Notes: a model not told the origin generated them from the letters alone. A stretch of 64,000 bases of DNA from Nostoc linckia z4 (GCF_002608075.1 NZ_LAHA01000019.1:40932-104931), one strand, 5' to 3'; counted from the stretch's first letter, positions 52,970 to 62,445 are shown. Program-made: numbers and translations.

Positions 52970-54220
52970 CTACACTGACTCTTCGAGTACAGTGTAGGCT
53001 TCCTGTCCAACAGAAAGCGTAGTAGTGGATTTCTTGCGTCCTCCCTTACTCCGACTTATATCTGGGCAACAGGCTTTATCCCCCGTTCCAGAGGAGCCAG
53101 CGCCGTGGGCGGGTTTCCCGACTTGAGGCCACTGGCATGTCAAAATTCGTAGTCCCTCATCTCTGAGGTTAATAGCCGCGTTCACATCTCGATCGTGTTT
53201 TGTATGGCAGTTTTCGCAAGTCCAAAATCTTACATCTAGCGGTAAACTGCCAACTTGATTTAAGCACACATGACAGGTTTTTGAACTGGGAAAAAATCTA
53301 TCAACTTCCTGGTATATTTTTCCCTCCATCTCTGCTTTGTATTTCAGCATGGTGCAAAACATTCCCCACCCTACTTGATGGATGGATTTAGCCAAACAAT
53401 GATTTTGCATCATGCCTTTAACATTAAGATTCTCCACAACAATAACTTGGTTTTCGTTGACTACCCTACGAGATAGCTTGTGTAGAAAATCTTCACGGCA
53501 GTTAGTTATTTTTCTGTGGACTCTAGCAACTTTCTTCCTAGATTTAATACGGTTGTTAGAGCCTTTTTGTTTTCTAGATAGCTGTTGTTGTTTAAGCTTT
53601 AGATTCTTCTGATGTTTGTCAAGTATTCTAGGATTATCAAACTTAGACCCATCACTGGTAATAGCAAAGTGAGTTAATCCCAAATCAATACCTATTGCCT
53701 TGCCGTCTGTGTTTGCGGAAGGTTTATATGCGCCATCATCAAAAAGAATAGCTGCAAAGTATTGATTGTCACAGTTTTTAGATATAGTTACAGTCTTCAC
53801 TTTTCCCTTGATAGGTCTATGAATTATTGCTGATACATCGCCTATCTTAGGCAGACTTAAATAATTATCGGCAACCTTGACGTTTTGAGGATATTGTATT
53901 GACTGTTTACCATGTTTAGATTTGAATCTAGGGTATTTAGCTCGTTTCTCAAAGAAATTATTGAAAGCTACACCCAAATTTAAGCAGACTTGCTGCAAAC
54001 ATTGTGAATAGGTCGAAGTTAACCATTCATACTCTTTCTTTAACTGGGGAATTATCTTTTTCACTGCGTAGCCAGATAAGCCAAAACCCGTTTCTTTGTA
54101 TGTTTGATTCATCAAATTCAGGCAGTAATTCCAAAGCCAACGACAACAGCCAAAAGCTTGCGCTAGAGACTGCTGTTGTTGGGCATCTGGATATAATCTG
54201 ACTTTGACAACCTTTAACAT
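52970..54220 (-). CDS. tnpB: TnpB, RNA-guided nuclease of an IS200/IS605-family element
   Basis: About 416 residues from the ATG at 54220 ('MLKVVKVRLYPD', the usual TnpB start); the frame extends upstream to 54286 but without family similarity. RuvC residues: Asp in 'IGIDLGLTHFAI' (about 175), Glu in 'VVENLNVKGM' (about 258) and Asp in 'HDRDVNAAINL' (about 345); zinc finger 'CHVC'/'CENC' (about 318-338). All catalytic residues are intact. TnpB cuts DNA next to a short motif, guided by an RNA made from the element's right end. No TnpA transposase is present, so the element is non-autonomous or the protein is kept for another role. Confidence 0.93.
   Translation of the reverse strand: MLKVVKVRLYPDAQQQQSLAQAFGCCRWLWNYCLNLMNQTYKETGFGLSGYAVKKIIPQLKKEYEWLTSTYSQCLQQVCLNLGVAFNNFFEKRAKYPRFKSKHGKQSIQYPQNVKVADNYLSLPKIGDVSAIIHRPIKGKVKTVTISKNCDNQYFAAILFDDGAYKPSANTDGKAIGIDLGLTHFAITSDGSKFDNPRILDKHQKNLKLKQQQLSRKQKGSNNRIKSRKKVARVHRKITNCREDFLHKLSRRVVNENQVIVVENLNVKGMMQNHCLAKSIHQVGWGMFCTMLKYKAEMEGKIYQEVDRFFPSSKTCHVCLNQVGSLPLDVRFWTCENCHTKHDRDVNAAINLRDEGLRILTCQWPQVGKPAHGAGSSGTGDKACCPDISRSKGGRKKSTTTLSVGQEAYTVLEESV
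52971..53000 (-). ncRNA. Right-end hairpin of the tnpB element (likely omega-RNA 3' part)
   Basis: CCTACACTG (52971-52979) pairs with CAGTGTAGG (52992-53000); inside, ACT and AGT pair around CTTCG. The hairpin overlaps the last codons of tnpB, as the right-end hairpins and guide-RNA scaffolds of IS200/IS605 elements do. The guide would be the minus-strand sequence just beyond, to the left of 52970. Exact element boundary not determined. Confidence 0.6.
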
Positions 54221-54286
54221 ATTAGAGTAAACGACGTTTGCTATAAAAGAATATAACATAAGATTTGTACTCCTTCTCTTAAGCAA

Positions 54287-54723
54287 GCTACGTTTCCTCC
54301 ATGTTCTGCTAAGAGTTCTTCCTGTGGAAGAATTTAGTCACACAACTGTCGTCAACTCACGCGCAATTCATCTCAACACTTCCGATCAAGAGGTAAGTGT
54401 GAGGCTTCTTGCTGTTCAAACTAAAAACAAAAGAATCTTGGCATTGCTGAATCAAGGGATGATTTGGCAAGTTATAAAATCTCTCCCCCCGCTTCCTCTG
54501 CCTGCCTAAATTCATCTCCCTGTTCTGCAAGGCCGAATCTTTTTTTAATCCCCAATACCCAATGCTCCTACGGGTACATCTGTAGCGTAAAATTAATGTT
54601 CATCTGGTATTTGCTAACCCGTTGACGAATGATTCCTAGATGTTATGTAGCAAGAGAATTTTTCCGTGGAATCAATCGACAATCTAAAATTCTAAATCTA
54701 AAATCCAAAATTGTCTGACGCCC
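54287..54723. other. Intergenic between tnpB and ilvA
   Basis: Likely includes the left end of the tnpB element near 54240-54300 and the ilvA promoter. AAAATCT-type heptamers occur at about 54680-54712. A 61-codon frame at 54324-54509 has no recognisable features and I do not accept it. Confidence 0.5.
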
Positions 54724-56235
54724 ATGTATTGTGACTACCTCATTCAAATCCTGACTGCCCGTGTGTATGATGTTGCTCAGGAAACACCACTAGAGTGTGC
54801 CCCAAATCTGTCTGCAAGGCTGAATAATCAACTTCTGCTCAAACGTGAGGATATGCAGTCAGTATTTTCCTTTAAGTTGCGGGGTGCTTATAACAAGATG
54901 GTGCAACTACCACCGGATATATTAGCACAGGGTGTCATTGCTGCGTCGGCGGGGAACCACGCTCAGGGGGTCGCCTTGGCGGCTAACCGTCTGGGAACAA
55001 GAGCAATTATTGTCATGCCAGTAACTACACCCCAAGTTAAGGTAGATGCGGTTAGAAACAGGGGCGGAGTAGTTGTATTACATGGAAATACCTACGATGA
55101 TGCTTATGCTTATGCTCGTCAATTAGAAGCCGAAAAAGGATTAACTTTCATTCATCCCTTTGACGATCCCCATGTGATTGCTGGACAGGGAACAATCGGG
55201 ATGGAAATTTTACGCCAGTATCAGCAGCCCATCCATGCGATTTTTGTAGCCATTGGTGGAGGCGGATTAATTTCTGGAATTGGTGCTTATGTGAAACGCT
55301 TGCGTCCAGAAATTAAAGTGATTGGCGTTGAACCTGTGGATGCTGATGCCATGTCTCAATCTTTGAAAGCCGGACATCGGGTGCGCTTGTCGCAAGTGGG
55401 GTTATTTGCTGATGGGGTAGCGGTGCGGGAAGTTGGTGAAGAAACCTTCCGTTTGTGTCAGCAGTATGTAGATGAAATTATTTTAGTGGATACGGATGAT
55501 ACTTGTGCGGCGATTAAAGACGTGTTTGAGGATACGCGATCGATTTTAGAGCCAGCTGGTGCATTGGCGATCGCAGCTGCCAAAGCCTACGCCGAACGAG
55601 AACAAATCCAAGGACAAACCTTAATTGCTGTAGCTTGCGGTGCAAACATGAACTTCGATCGCCTGCGCTTTGTGGCAGAACGGGCAGAGTTTGGCGAACG
55701 TCGCGAAGCTATCTTTGCAGTTACAATTCCTGAGGAACGGGGTAGTCTGCGTCAATTTTGCGAACTGATTGGCCAACGCAATCTCACCGAGTTTAATTAT
55801 CGCATTGCTGATGCCAAAACAGCCCATATTTTTGTCGGTGTGCAAATTCAAAACCGTGCCGATGCTTCAAAGATGGTAGAAACCTTTGAAGTTCACGGAT
55901 TTGAAACCCTGGATTTAACAGACGACGAACTCACTAAATTACATCTGCGGCACATGGTGGGTGGGCACTCTCCCCTTGCTCACAATGAATTACTCTACCG
56001 TTTTGAGTTTCCCGAACGTCCTGGTGCATTGATGAAGTTTGTTGGTTCCATGAGTCCCGACTGGAATATTAGTCTTTTTCACTACCGCAACAACGGCGCA
56101 GACTACGGACGCATCGTTGTTGGTATCCAGGTTCCTCCCTACGAAATGCAAGAATGGCAAGCATTTTTGGATACCCTTGGCTATCGCTATTGGGATGAAA
56201 ACAAGAATCCGGCATACAAGTTGTTTTTGGGGTGA
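54724..56235 (+). CDS. ilvA: Threonine ammonia-lyase (threonine deaminase), biosynthetic
   Basis: 503 residues, full length. PLP-binding Lys51 in 'SVFSFKLRGAYNKM', glycine loop 'AIGGGGLISGIG', and 'AASAGNHAQGVALAA' of the fold type II core. The C-terminal 180 residues hold two ACT-like regulatory domains ('FAVTIPEERGSLRQFCELIG', 'YRFEFPERPGALMKFVGSM'), which make the enzyme sensitive to isoleucine. It converts threonine to 2-oxobutanoate and ammonia, the first step of isoleucine synthesis. Tandem repeats follow its stop. Confidence 0.96.
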   Translation: MYCDYLIQILTARVYDVAQETPLECAPNLSARLNNQLLLKREDMQSVFSFKLRGAYNKMVQLPPDILAQGVIAASAGNHAQGVALAANRLGTRAIIVMPVTTPQVKVDAVRNRGGVVVLHGNTYDDAYAYARQLEAEKGLTFIHPFDDPHVIAGQGTIGMEILRQYQQPIHAIFVAIGGGGLISGIGAYVKRLRPEIKVIGVEPVDADAMSQSLKAGHRVRLSQVGLFADGVAVREVGEETFRLCQQYVDEIILVDTDDTCAAIKDVFEDTRSILEPAGALAIAAAKAYAEREQIQGQTLIAVACGANMNFDRLRFVAERAEFGERREAIFAVTIPEERGSLRQFCELIGQRNLTEFNYRIADAKTAHIFVGVQIQNRADASKMVETFEVHGFETLDLTDDELTKLHLRHMVGGHSPLAHNELLYRFEFPERPGALMKFVGSMSPDWNISLFHYRNNGADYGRIVVGIQVPPYEMQEWQAFLDTLGYRYWDENKNPAYKLFLG

Positions 56236-56236
56236 G

Positions 56237-56302
56237 TGGGGATTGGGGAGATGGGGAGATGGGGAGATGGGGAGGTGGGGAGGTGGGGAGATGGGGAGAC
56301 AA
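56237..56302. repeat. GATGGGGA octamer repeats
   Basis: About seven GATGGGGA/GGTGGGGA units just after the ilvA stop, then TAACTCC-type heptamers (about 56310-56355). STRR class. Confidence 0.85.
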
Positions 56303-56370
56303 GGGGAATAACTCCTAACTGTTCACTGTTAACTGCTAACTCCTAACTCCTCACTCAGCCCTCCCAATCC

Positions 56371-57408
56371 CTAATTCCGATAATTACCTTCCGATATCAT
56401 ATTCGAGTCCCAGGTGTACAAGCCGATTTGGTCGGGAACCTTAGAAAATCTACCTGTGCGATAGCCTCTAGATAATTCATTCAGCACCTTATTTTTAATC
56501 TCTCGAAGTTCCCCAGATGTTAGTTCTCCGTAAATTCCGCCGATTACTTCAGCGACAGTGAAAACTTTACCTGGATTTTTTTCAAACAGAGAAGTGAGGG
56601 CATCAATTAAGAATTGACCTTCATAGGCTTTGAGCATTGGTACAGTTTTGGGATTCGGAGGTATGAAAGGTTTCTTCCTTTTGCTTTTGATACTCCTAGA
56701 AGCACCATTGCCATTTTTGGGGGCAACTAAACTTAAATCCAGAGTATAACAACCAGGTTCTTCGGGAATAATTACCCAATAATTCCTTTCTCTGCCTTGG
56801 GTGAGGGAAGATTGAACTCTACCTTTAACTACTCTAAACAGATTAGAATCTAAGTCCCCATAAAGCGATCGCACGATGAAATCAATATGGCACACTGTAC
56901 CTGACTGCTCTTGCAAAAGCTGTTTTATCGCTTCCATTCGAGACAGAGATTGATACTTGGGTAGCATGGGAATGTCTGGCACCTTGCCTGAGTTATCGTT
57001 GTTCTCTAGAGGTGTCTGTATATCTGTGAATGTGGTTGGAGAGTGGACTGCTTTTCTATCAACAGTACTGGAACGATTTGTTTCAATGTCCTCTGAATCT
57101 GTGAGTTCTGACTCTATAGACTCCGTCAAGTTGATTTGGGAGATGTCATCATGGGCTGACAAAAACCGCAAAGAGGCTTCTGGGGAAGAATTGGCGGTTT
57201 CATCAGCTGCTTTGAGTCTTGATATCTGCTTGTTACCATCAGCAAAAGACCAAGTAGATAACAAAGCTTCTACATGATCGAGTTGCGATCGCGCCTCTAC
57301 AAATAGGCGTTCGTACTCTTCTGTAAGGCGAGCATAATAGTCTCGTAATTCCAACAGAGGCGAGAGAAAATTACCTGGAGGTGGTTCTAATTGCCCTTTT
57401 GAATTCAT
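56371..57408 (-). CDS. Hypothetical protein with two winged-helix-like repeats
   Basis: 345 residues. A predicted coiled coil (about 15-50) is followed by a Ser/Glu/Asp-rich linker and two related domains of 70-80 residues. The first reads 'AIKQLLQEQSGTVCHIDFIV' then 'SLYGDLDSNLFRVVKGRV', the second 'FLIDALTSLFEKNPGKVFTV' then 'GIYGELTSGELREIKNKV'; each ends in '..PGCYTLD' or '..IGLYTWD'. The repeats look like winged helices, so DNA or protein binding is plausible. I know the pattern only as a cyanobacterial conserved hypothetical. A small zinc-ribbon gene lies 10 bp upstream, same strand. Confidence 0.75.
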   Translation of the reverse strand: MNSKGQLEPPPGNFLSPLLELRDYYARLTEEYERLFVEARSQLDHVEALLSTWSFADGNKQISRLKAADETANSSPEASLRFLSAHDDISQINLTESIESELTDSEDIETNRSSTVDRKAVHSPTTFTDIQTPLENNDNSGKVPDIPMLPKYQSLSRMEAIKQLLQEQSGTVCHIDFIVRSLYGDLDSNLFRVVKGRVQSSLTQGRERNYWVIIPEEPGCYTLDLSLVAPKNGNGASRSIKSKRKKPFIPPNPKTVPMLKAYEGQFLIDALTSLFEKNPGKVFTVAEVIGGIYGELTSGELREIKNKVLNELSRGYRTGRFSKVPDQIGLYTWDSNMISEGNYRN

Positions 57409-57418
57409 AACAGTTCAA

Positions 57419-57664
57419 TCAATTGAAATCTGTGTCACTTGTGTAAGACATTGGTCTGGGTTTAGCCTTGCGAGATGTAGGCTGGGATTTCTTCGGTGCT
57501 TGGGGAGGCCGGCATTTCTCACAATATAAAGGTCGCGGCCCATAAGTCTCGCGTTTTGTCAGATCGTTACACTCTTTACAGACAAATTGGAAAACACGAG
57601 TGTGAATCTGTCTTTTGTGCGCTCGGACAGTATATTCCTTAACATCAATGAATTTACTTGCCAT
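57419..57664 (-). CDS. Small zinc-ribbon protein
   Basis: 81 residues. '[25 protein letters not shown]' contains two CxxC pairs that can bind one zinc; the C-terminus is basic, Lys/Pro/Arg-rich. Probably nucleic-acid binding. It ends 10 bp before the tandem winged-helix-like gene and the two are surely one transcript, so they may act together. Confidence 0.75.
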   Translation of the reverse strand: MASKFIDVKEYTVRAHKRQIHTRVFQFVCKECNDLTKRETYGPRPLYCEKCRPPQAPKKSQPTSRKAKPRPMSYTSDTDFN

Positions 57665-57885
57665 AATTAGGAATCTTGAATTTCCTTCCTATCAATGTCC
57701 TATCAATATAGCTATTCAAGCAAATCAAACTGCATCAGTGTGTGTTTATGTAGAAGTTTTATCCAAATCAGTGAATTTGATGCCAAGGACAAGGTGTGAA
57801 TATTGCTTAGCAACCAAATCAGAGGGAGTCTGGACTATCCTCCAAGCATATACTTGGTGATGAGCAATTACTATCACCATTTATA

Positions 57886-58027
57886 TAGTGCTTGATTTGA
57901 AAAACAATTCCTACTGTCTATAACTAGGTGATTTTGCCTGACGTGATGCATTTGCGATGCAGAGTGTGTAGCCTTCAACTAAAGTATAATCGGTCTGAAT
58001 AATACCAGTGTTGTAAATCAAGCACTA
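57886..58027. mobile_element. Possible small inverted-repeat element
   Basis: TAGTGCTTGATTT (57886-57898) and its exact complement (58015-58027) bound 142 bp of non-coding DNA. No clear target duplication and no second copy in the window, so MITE status is only a suggestion. Confidence 0.4.
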
Positions 58028-58320
58028 CATCATCACACAATTTTGCCAACAAAAGGCAAGCACGGACTTGTTTGGTTAATCAGACTAGTCTTGCACAATG
58101 GTGTCTTAAAGACCTCAAAGGAGCTGCTTGAACAAACTGTAGAAATCTTACCAAAGTATTCGTGCTTCAAGCCCTGAATTTTATTCATCAATATATAAAC
58201 AGAGGAGATTTTCCTAGCCAGATCGGGGAAATTCACATAGATTAACAAATCGTGTTATTGCCAGTGTATTTAATTGTTCATATTATTTATAACCCTTCTG
58301 ACTTCTGGTAGAGGAATATT

Positions 58321-58377
58321 GATGGCCAAAGCCATCCTTGTATAACGAACAACCGCCTCCTAATTTTTAGAAGGCGG
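58321..58377. other. Two adjacent hairpins, possible small RNA 3' end
   Basis: GATGGC-CAAA-GCCATC (58321-58336) and a second stem CCGCCT/AGGCGG with inner CTAA/TTAG (58353-58377). Strong structures in a gap without genes; no T-run follows on the plus strand. Function unknown. Confidence 0.4.
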
Positions 58378-58671
58378 CAATTATGTCGATAAAAGCATCA
58401 TCAAAAGTCTAAATTTCTGAATATTTAAGCTGCTAATTTAAAGCAGTACAACTTTTTGTGTTAATTGTTGACTCTTAACTGTGAACCGTCAACGGTCTAC
58501 AGTCTTCTATAAAATTGACAGCTGGGATTGGAAAGAGGATAGGGGGACAAGGAAAACTGGAAAAAGATAAAAGAAAGTAGGGAATCGGGAGTCAGGAGTG
58601 GAGGTCTGATGTATTTGCAACCTTTCCCCTTTACCCTTTCCCCTTTCCCCGAACCGTATTGCCCCCTAAAA

Positions 58672-59166
58672 TCAACCAATGTTAACTTTCACTGCTCTGC
58701 CTTTTTCTGATTCGGCTTTTGGCAAAGTTAAGTGTAGAACGCCATTTTTGTATTCAGCTTGCACTTTGTTGTTTTGCACGTGGGAAGGTAACGGTATTAC
58801 TCGATGGAATTTGCCATAACGGAACTCAGAGCGAGTGATGCCGTTTTCTTCAGTTGTGGTTTCGGTTTTGCGTTCACCGCTAATGGAAATTGATTCGGGA
58901 GTTGCTTCTACGTTTATATCTTTTGGTTCTAAACCAGGTACTTCTAGTCTTAATTTGATTGCATCATCAGTTTCTTCTATTTCTGCGGCAGGAATGAAGG
59001 TAAATCCAGTCCGTTCGCCACCATCAGTCGGTATTAATCTATCAAACAAGCGATTCATTTGCCGCTGTAGGGTGTCGATTTCTCGGAATGGTTCCCAAGG
59101 TTCGCTGTCCCGGAATGGTTGTAAGCCTTCGATATCCCGCAATGGGTTCCAACGAATGAGTGCCAT
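58672..59166 (-). CDS. hspA: Small heat-shock protein (Hsp20)
   Basis: 164 residues from the ATG at 59166 ('MALIRWNPLRDIE'), preceded by GAGGTGA; three extra residues from an upstream ATG are unlikely. Alpha-crystallin domain from about residue 50: 'FTFIPAAEIEETDDAIKLRLEVPGLEPKDINVEA' in parts, 'ISGERK', 'GKFHRVIPLPSHV', and the conserved 'YKNGVLHLTLPKAE'. ATP-independent holdase that keeps denatured proteins soluble and protects thylakoid membranes under heat. I see no CIRCE element upstream. Confidence 0.95.
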   Translation of the reverse strand: MALIRWNPLRDIEGLQPFRDSEPWEPFREIDTLQRQMNRLFDRLIPTDGGERTGFTFIPAAEIEETDDAIKLRLEVPGLEPKDINVEATPESISISGERKTETTTEENGITRSEFRYGKFHRVIPLPSHVQNNKVQAEYKNGVLHLTLPKAESEKGRAVKVNIG

Positions 59167-59451
59167 AATTATCACCTCTAAGATGAACTATCTGGTCTTA
59201 GGAGGCTCAATTTCAAGCTTTATAGCCTACGAACAACTGATATAATACGTTTGTTAAGCAATCCTCAAATTACACTCAGCTCAATCTTAAGCTTCCTACC
59301 TTTGAGGCTATATCGAAATTTAAGTTGAGCAGGTTCGGTTTTATGGTCATCAGCGATCGCAATAACCGTACCTGTTAATGGTTTACAAAAAACTTGGTTG
59401 ACGGTTAGCAGTCAACCGTCAACCGTCAAATGTCAACAATCAACTTAGATC

Positions 59452-60891
59452 CTACTCCTGACTTGGTGCAGTAGGTTGCGATTGAGGTTGGCGTAAACGG
59501 CGCAAAGATTCCCGCAATTTATTCTGGCTTGTGTTTTCTCTGCGGCGTCGTCGATTTGTACTTGCCTGTGGCTTTTGTGATGAATTAGTGGTTGTTCGTT
59601 CGCTGCGGACGCGCCGTAAAGTTTCTCTGGCACTTCCTTGAGAACTACTTGTCCTACTTTGGGATGATGAACTTGTGCCAGTAGTTTCCACTCTCTGACG
59701 ACGTAGCCGCCCACTAAATCCTGATTCTGCTGCTCTTGTGGCTGTAGCTTCATTTGCAGGTGTAAATACTCGCCGCCTACGTCTTGAAGTTCCCTCTGTG
59801 GTATTCGAGTTGGATGCTGTGGCTTGTTGGGTTCTCTGTTGTTCTGTTTCTCTTTTCCTTTCTTGTTGGTATCGGCGGTATTGCTGGGAATCTTCTTTAA
59901 AAGCGGCAGAGTTGACTCGCACCCCTTGTCTACCACCTTGTGCTGGATTGAATTTCCACTGCCGCGCTTGTCTCAAGTGTTCTTCATCCAATTCACGGTT
60001 TCCACTAGATTTAGCTATCCGCACATTAATTACATTACCCTTTTCGTCAGTATCGAAAGCTAAACCTGTACGCCCTTCAATTCCTCGCCGTTTAAATGAC
60101 TCTGGATATTTAAATTCACATTTGCGGCAAGCTGCACGACCATTACTAGTACCTGAATTGTTTATTTTTGGAGGTGTTGGGGCTGTTGGTGCTACTGCTA
60201 ATGGACGGTTTACTGGTTCATTACTAATACCACTGCCAGTGCTGCTACCAGTACCACTGCCAGTACCGCTACCGATACCACTACCAATGCCGCTACCAAT
60301 GCCGCTACCAGTACCAGTACCAGTACCACTGCCAATACCACCGCCAGTACCAGTACCAGTTCCTCCGCCAGGCCCAATTCCACTGCTTGTTCCCACAGCG
60401 ATACCGCTACCGGAACCTAAACCAACACCAGAGCCACCACCGCCACCGCCACCAGATGAACTTGGTTTAGCATCTTGAGATGGAACTGTTCGTGGAATAA
60501 AGGCAGATTTTACAGGAACTTGTGGTGCAATTGTCTGCCTAATTATAGGTTGTGGTTTTTGAATGACTGTTGTAATCTGTTCGACTTGCCGCTGAATTTT
60601 TTCTACTGGTGGAGTTTCAATAGCCTGTTTTTGTACAATTTCTGGTTCTTTTTTGGGTTCTTCTGGAATTTGTTCGAGTGGTTTTTCTGTTTCCACAGCG
60701 GGAGAATCAACGATCGCCACCTCTATTGTGTCATCATTCCCTTCAGGCGTTCTTGTCAAATAATTACCTATACCTGAGGACAATACACCTATATGCAGCG
60801 CCAGTGAGCCTATAAAACTGTAAGCCAGAAAAGATTTGAGAGCTACAACTTCTTTGGAGCGTTGCTCGACATTAATACTGGAAAAGGTCAT
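59452..60891 (-). CDS. tonB: TonB-like energy transducer with low-complexity linker and basic extension
   Basis: 479 residues. The N-terminal anchor contains 'SLALHIGV' with the Ser and His that contact ExbB/ExbD. Then follow a Pro/Glu-rich periplasm-spanning region (about 55-130), a Gly/Ser/Thr/Ile dipeptide-rich region (about 157-220), and a TonB C-terminal domain (about 252-315: 'YPESFKRRGIEGRTGLAFDTDEKGNVINVRI' in parts). Unusually the protein continues for another 165 residues rich in Arg, Gln, Ser and Thr. Divergent from exbB and exbD across a 510-bp gap, so the three should form one TonB complex powering siderophore or vitamin uptake. Confidence 0.9.
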   Translation of the reverse strand: MTFSSINVEQRSKEVVALKSFLAYSFIGSLALHIGVLSSGIGNYLTRTPEGNDDTIEVAIVDSPAVETEKPLEQIPEEPKKEPEIVQKQAIETPPVEKIQRQVEQITTVIQKPQPIIRQTIAPQVPVKSAFIPRTVPSQDAKPSSSGGGGGGGSGVGLGSGSGIAVGTSSGIGPGGGTGTGTGGGIGSGTGTGTGSGIGSGIGSGIGSGTGSGTGSSTGSGISNEPVNRPLAVAPTAPTPPKINNSGTSNGRAACRKCEFKYPESFKRRGIEGRTGLAFDTDEKGNVINVRIAKSSGNRELDEEHLRQARQWKFNPAQGGRQGVRVNSAAFKEDSQQYRRYQQERKRETEQQRTQQATASNSNTTEGTSRRRRRVFTPANEATATRAAESGFSGRLRRQRVETTGTSSSSQSRTSSSQGSARETLRRVRSERTTTNSSQKPQASTNRRRRRENTSQNKLRESLRRLRQPQSQPTAPSQE

Positions 60892-61400
60892 AGCTATTGC
60901 TACCTATTCTCACTAATTTAGTCATCTTAGAATGCAAGGTTACAAATATCAAGTCAAAATTAAAATTATTTGGGGTAGTGTTACGTAACCCCCACATTAG
61001 TGACAACATCCTCAAAAACTCTCAACATCACAGTTTCTAAATAAAATAAATTTTGTTTTTAATTAGATTAACTTATATAAAATCAGCAAATTCTCCATAG
61101 CATTTAGGTAGTTTTACCGCAAAAAATCTCAGTTTGGGTCAGTTATGAGATTAGTAAACCAGCAAAATTTATTACACGTAATCAAAGGTAAATTTAAACG
61201 ATAGGCTCAAATAGTATTTTTTTACCTGACTTTGTACTTGATTTTTGTGTAATTAATTTTATACTCCTACTGGTATCAAAATCTTAAAAATTTGATTGGA
61301 AAAATTTATCATTCTATTTTAAATTTTATTGAGAAAAACTTTCAGCTTTTCTCTAGATTCTGCTAGTCTTACTGTGTATTGTTGATGACGTTTAGAGAAC
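60892..61400. other. Promoter gap between tonB and exbB
   Basis: AT-rich 510 bp serving two divergent genes. Contains the 10-bp palindrome GTTACGTAAC within a GGGG...CCCC setting near 60974-60997. I looked for a Fur box of the kind seen at 16198-16224 and found none. Confidence 0.5.
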
Positions 61401-62057
61401 ATGGGAATTCAGAATTTGTTTGCAGCAGGCGGCGTGGTCATGTGGCCGCTGCTGGGGTTTTCGGTGTTGGGTGTGGCGTTGATAATTGAGCGTATTAGGT
61501 TTTGGGTAAAGATTAACAAGCGTCAAAACCGCGTGGTGCGGGATGTTTTGAATCTCTATCGCCTCGATAATGTTGTCGGTGCAATGGATAAACTCCGGCA
61601 AAATGCAGATTTGCCACTCGCCCGGATTTTTCTAGCAGCTTTGGAATTAGAGGAGCCAAATCCAGAAGAATTTCGTTTGGCACTCGAAAGCGAAGCGCAA
61701 GCTGAAATTCCAGTACTCAAACGCTTCCAAAACTTTTTTGAGACAATCATTAGTTTAGCCCCACTGTTGGGTCTTCTGGGTACAGTATTAGGATTGATCA
61801 CCTCCTTTGCCTCTTTAAATCTTGGTGATGTGGGAGGTAGTAAAACCGCAGGTGTTACATCTGGGATTAGTGAAGCGTTGGTATCTACAGCATCGGGATT
61901 GATTGTTGCTATCTTCATACTGTTGTTTGCCAATACTTTCCGGGGACTGTACCAACGGCAAATTGCGCTCATTCAGGAGTATGGCGGCCAGCTAGAATTA
62001 CTTTACCGCCGTCGTTATGAAAGAGGAGGAGAGAAGACCTATGCGACTACAAGATGA
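61401..62057 (+). CDS. exbB: ExbB/TolQ-family proton channel subunit
   Basis: 218 residues with three membrane segments: 'GVVMWPLLGFSVLGVALIIE', a second around 'FETIISLAPLLGLLGTVLGLI', and a third 'LVSTASGLIVAIFILLFA'. The 'LLGLLGTVLG' and 'ISEALVSTASGL' stretches are family signatures. ExbB and ExbD use the proton gradient to energise TonB. Its end overlaps the exbD start by 17 bp. Confidence 0.95.
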   Translation: MGIQNLFAAGGVVMWPLLGFSVLGVALIIERIRFWVKINKRQNRVVRDVLNLYRLDNVVGAMDKLRQNADLPLARIFLAALELEEPNPEEFRLALESEAQAEIPVLKRFQNFFETIISLAPLLGLLGTVLGLITSFASLNLGDVGGSKTAGVTSGISEALVSTASGLIVAIFILLFANTFRGLYQRQIALIQEYGGQLELLYRRRYERGGEKTYATTR

Positions 62058-62445
62058 ACCAGATATTCCTGCACAGATTAATATTGTGCCGATGATTGAC
62101 GTAATTTTTGCAATCTTGACATTTTTTATCATGTCAACTTTGTTTTTAACGCGTTCAGAAGGTTTGCCTGTAAATTTACCAAAAGCAGCCACAGCACAAC
62201 AACAACAAGTTCCCTCTAAAATTACCATCACAGTAGACGAACAAGGAGTAGTAAGCCTAAACAAAAAACCAATTGCAGTTGATGATATAACACCGCAAGT
62301 GCGGAGTTTAATTGGTTCTAACTCAGAAATGTTAGTGATTATTAATGCTGATGAAAAAGTTAGCCACGGTAAAGTAATCGCTGTGATGGATCGGGTACGT
62401 GAAGTTCCGGGGGCAAAATTAGCAGTGGCCACTCAGAGACGATAG
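62041..62445 (+). CDS. exbD: ExbD/TolR-family protein
   Basis: 134 residues from the ATG at 62041, which has GAGGAGGAGAG upstream; an upstream in-frame start at 62017 is less likely. One membrane segment with the essential Asp in 'NIVPMIDVIFAILTFFIM', then a periplasmic domain ('ITITVDEQGVVSLNKKPI', 'VIINADEKVSHGKVIAVMD'). Partner of ExbB, translated with it by overlap. Confidence 0.95.
   Translation: MRLQDEPDIPAQINIVPMIDVIFAILTFFIMSTLFLTRSEGLPVNLPKAATAQQQQVPSKITITVDEQGVVSLNKKPIAVDDITPQVRSLIGSNSEMLVIINADEKVSHGKVIAVMDRVREVPGAKLAVATQRR

Larger units (their letters stand above)
57665..58671. other. 1-kb intergenic region with hairpins and repeats
   Basis: Contains a 13-bp inverted-repeat pair (57886/58027), two adjacent hairpins (58321-58377), a GTTGACT-type repeat (about 58465-58503) and G/A-rich and C-rich STRR-like stretches (58530-58660). 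No coding frame is convincing; a 71-codon frame at 58033-58248 shows nothing recognisable. Confidence 0.5.

Noticed and set aside
54324..54509. 61-codon frame between tnpB and ilvA
   Set aside because: No recognisable features or clear ribosome-binding site; lies in probable element-end DNA.
58033..58248. 71-codon frame in the 57.7-58.7 kb gap
   Set aside because: No family signature, composition not gene-like, and it overlaps the edge of the inverted-repeat pair.
59738..60478. 246-codon Pro/Val-rich frame opposite tonB
   Set aside because: Antisense translation of the Gly/Ser repeat linker and TonB domain.
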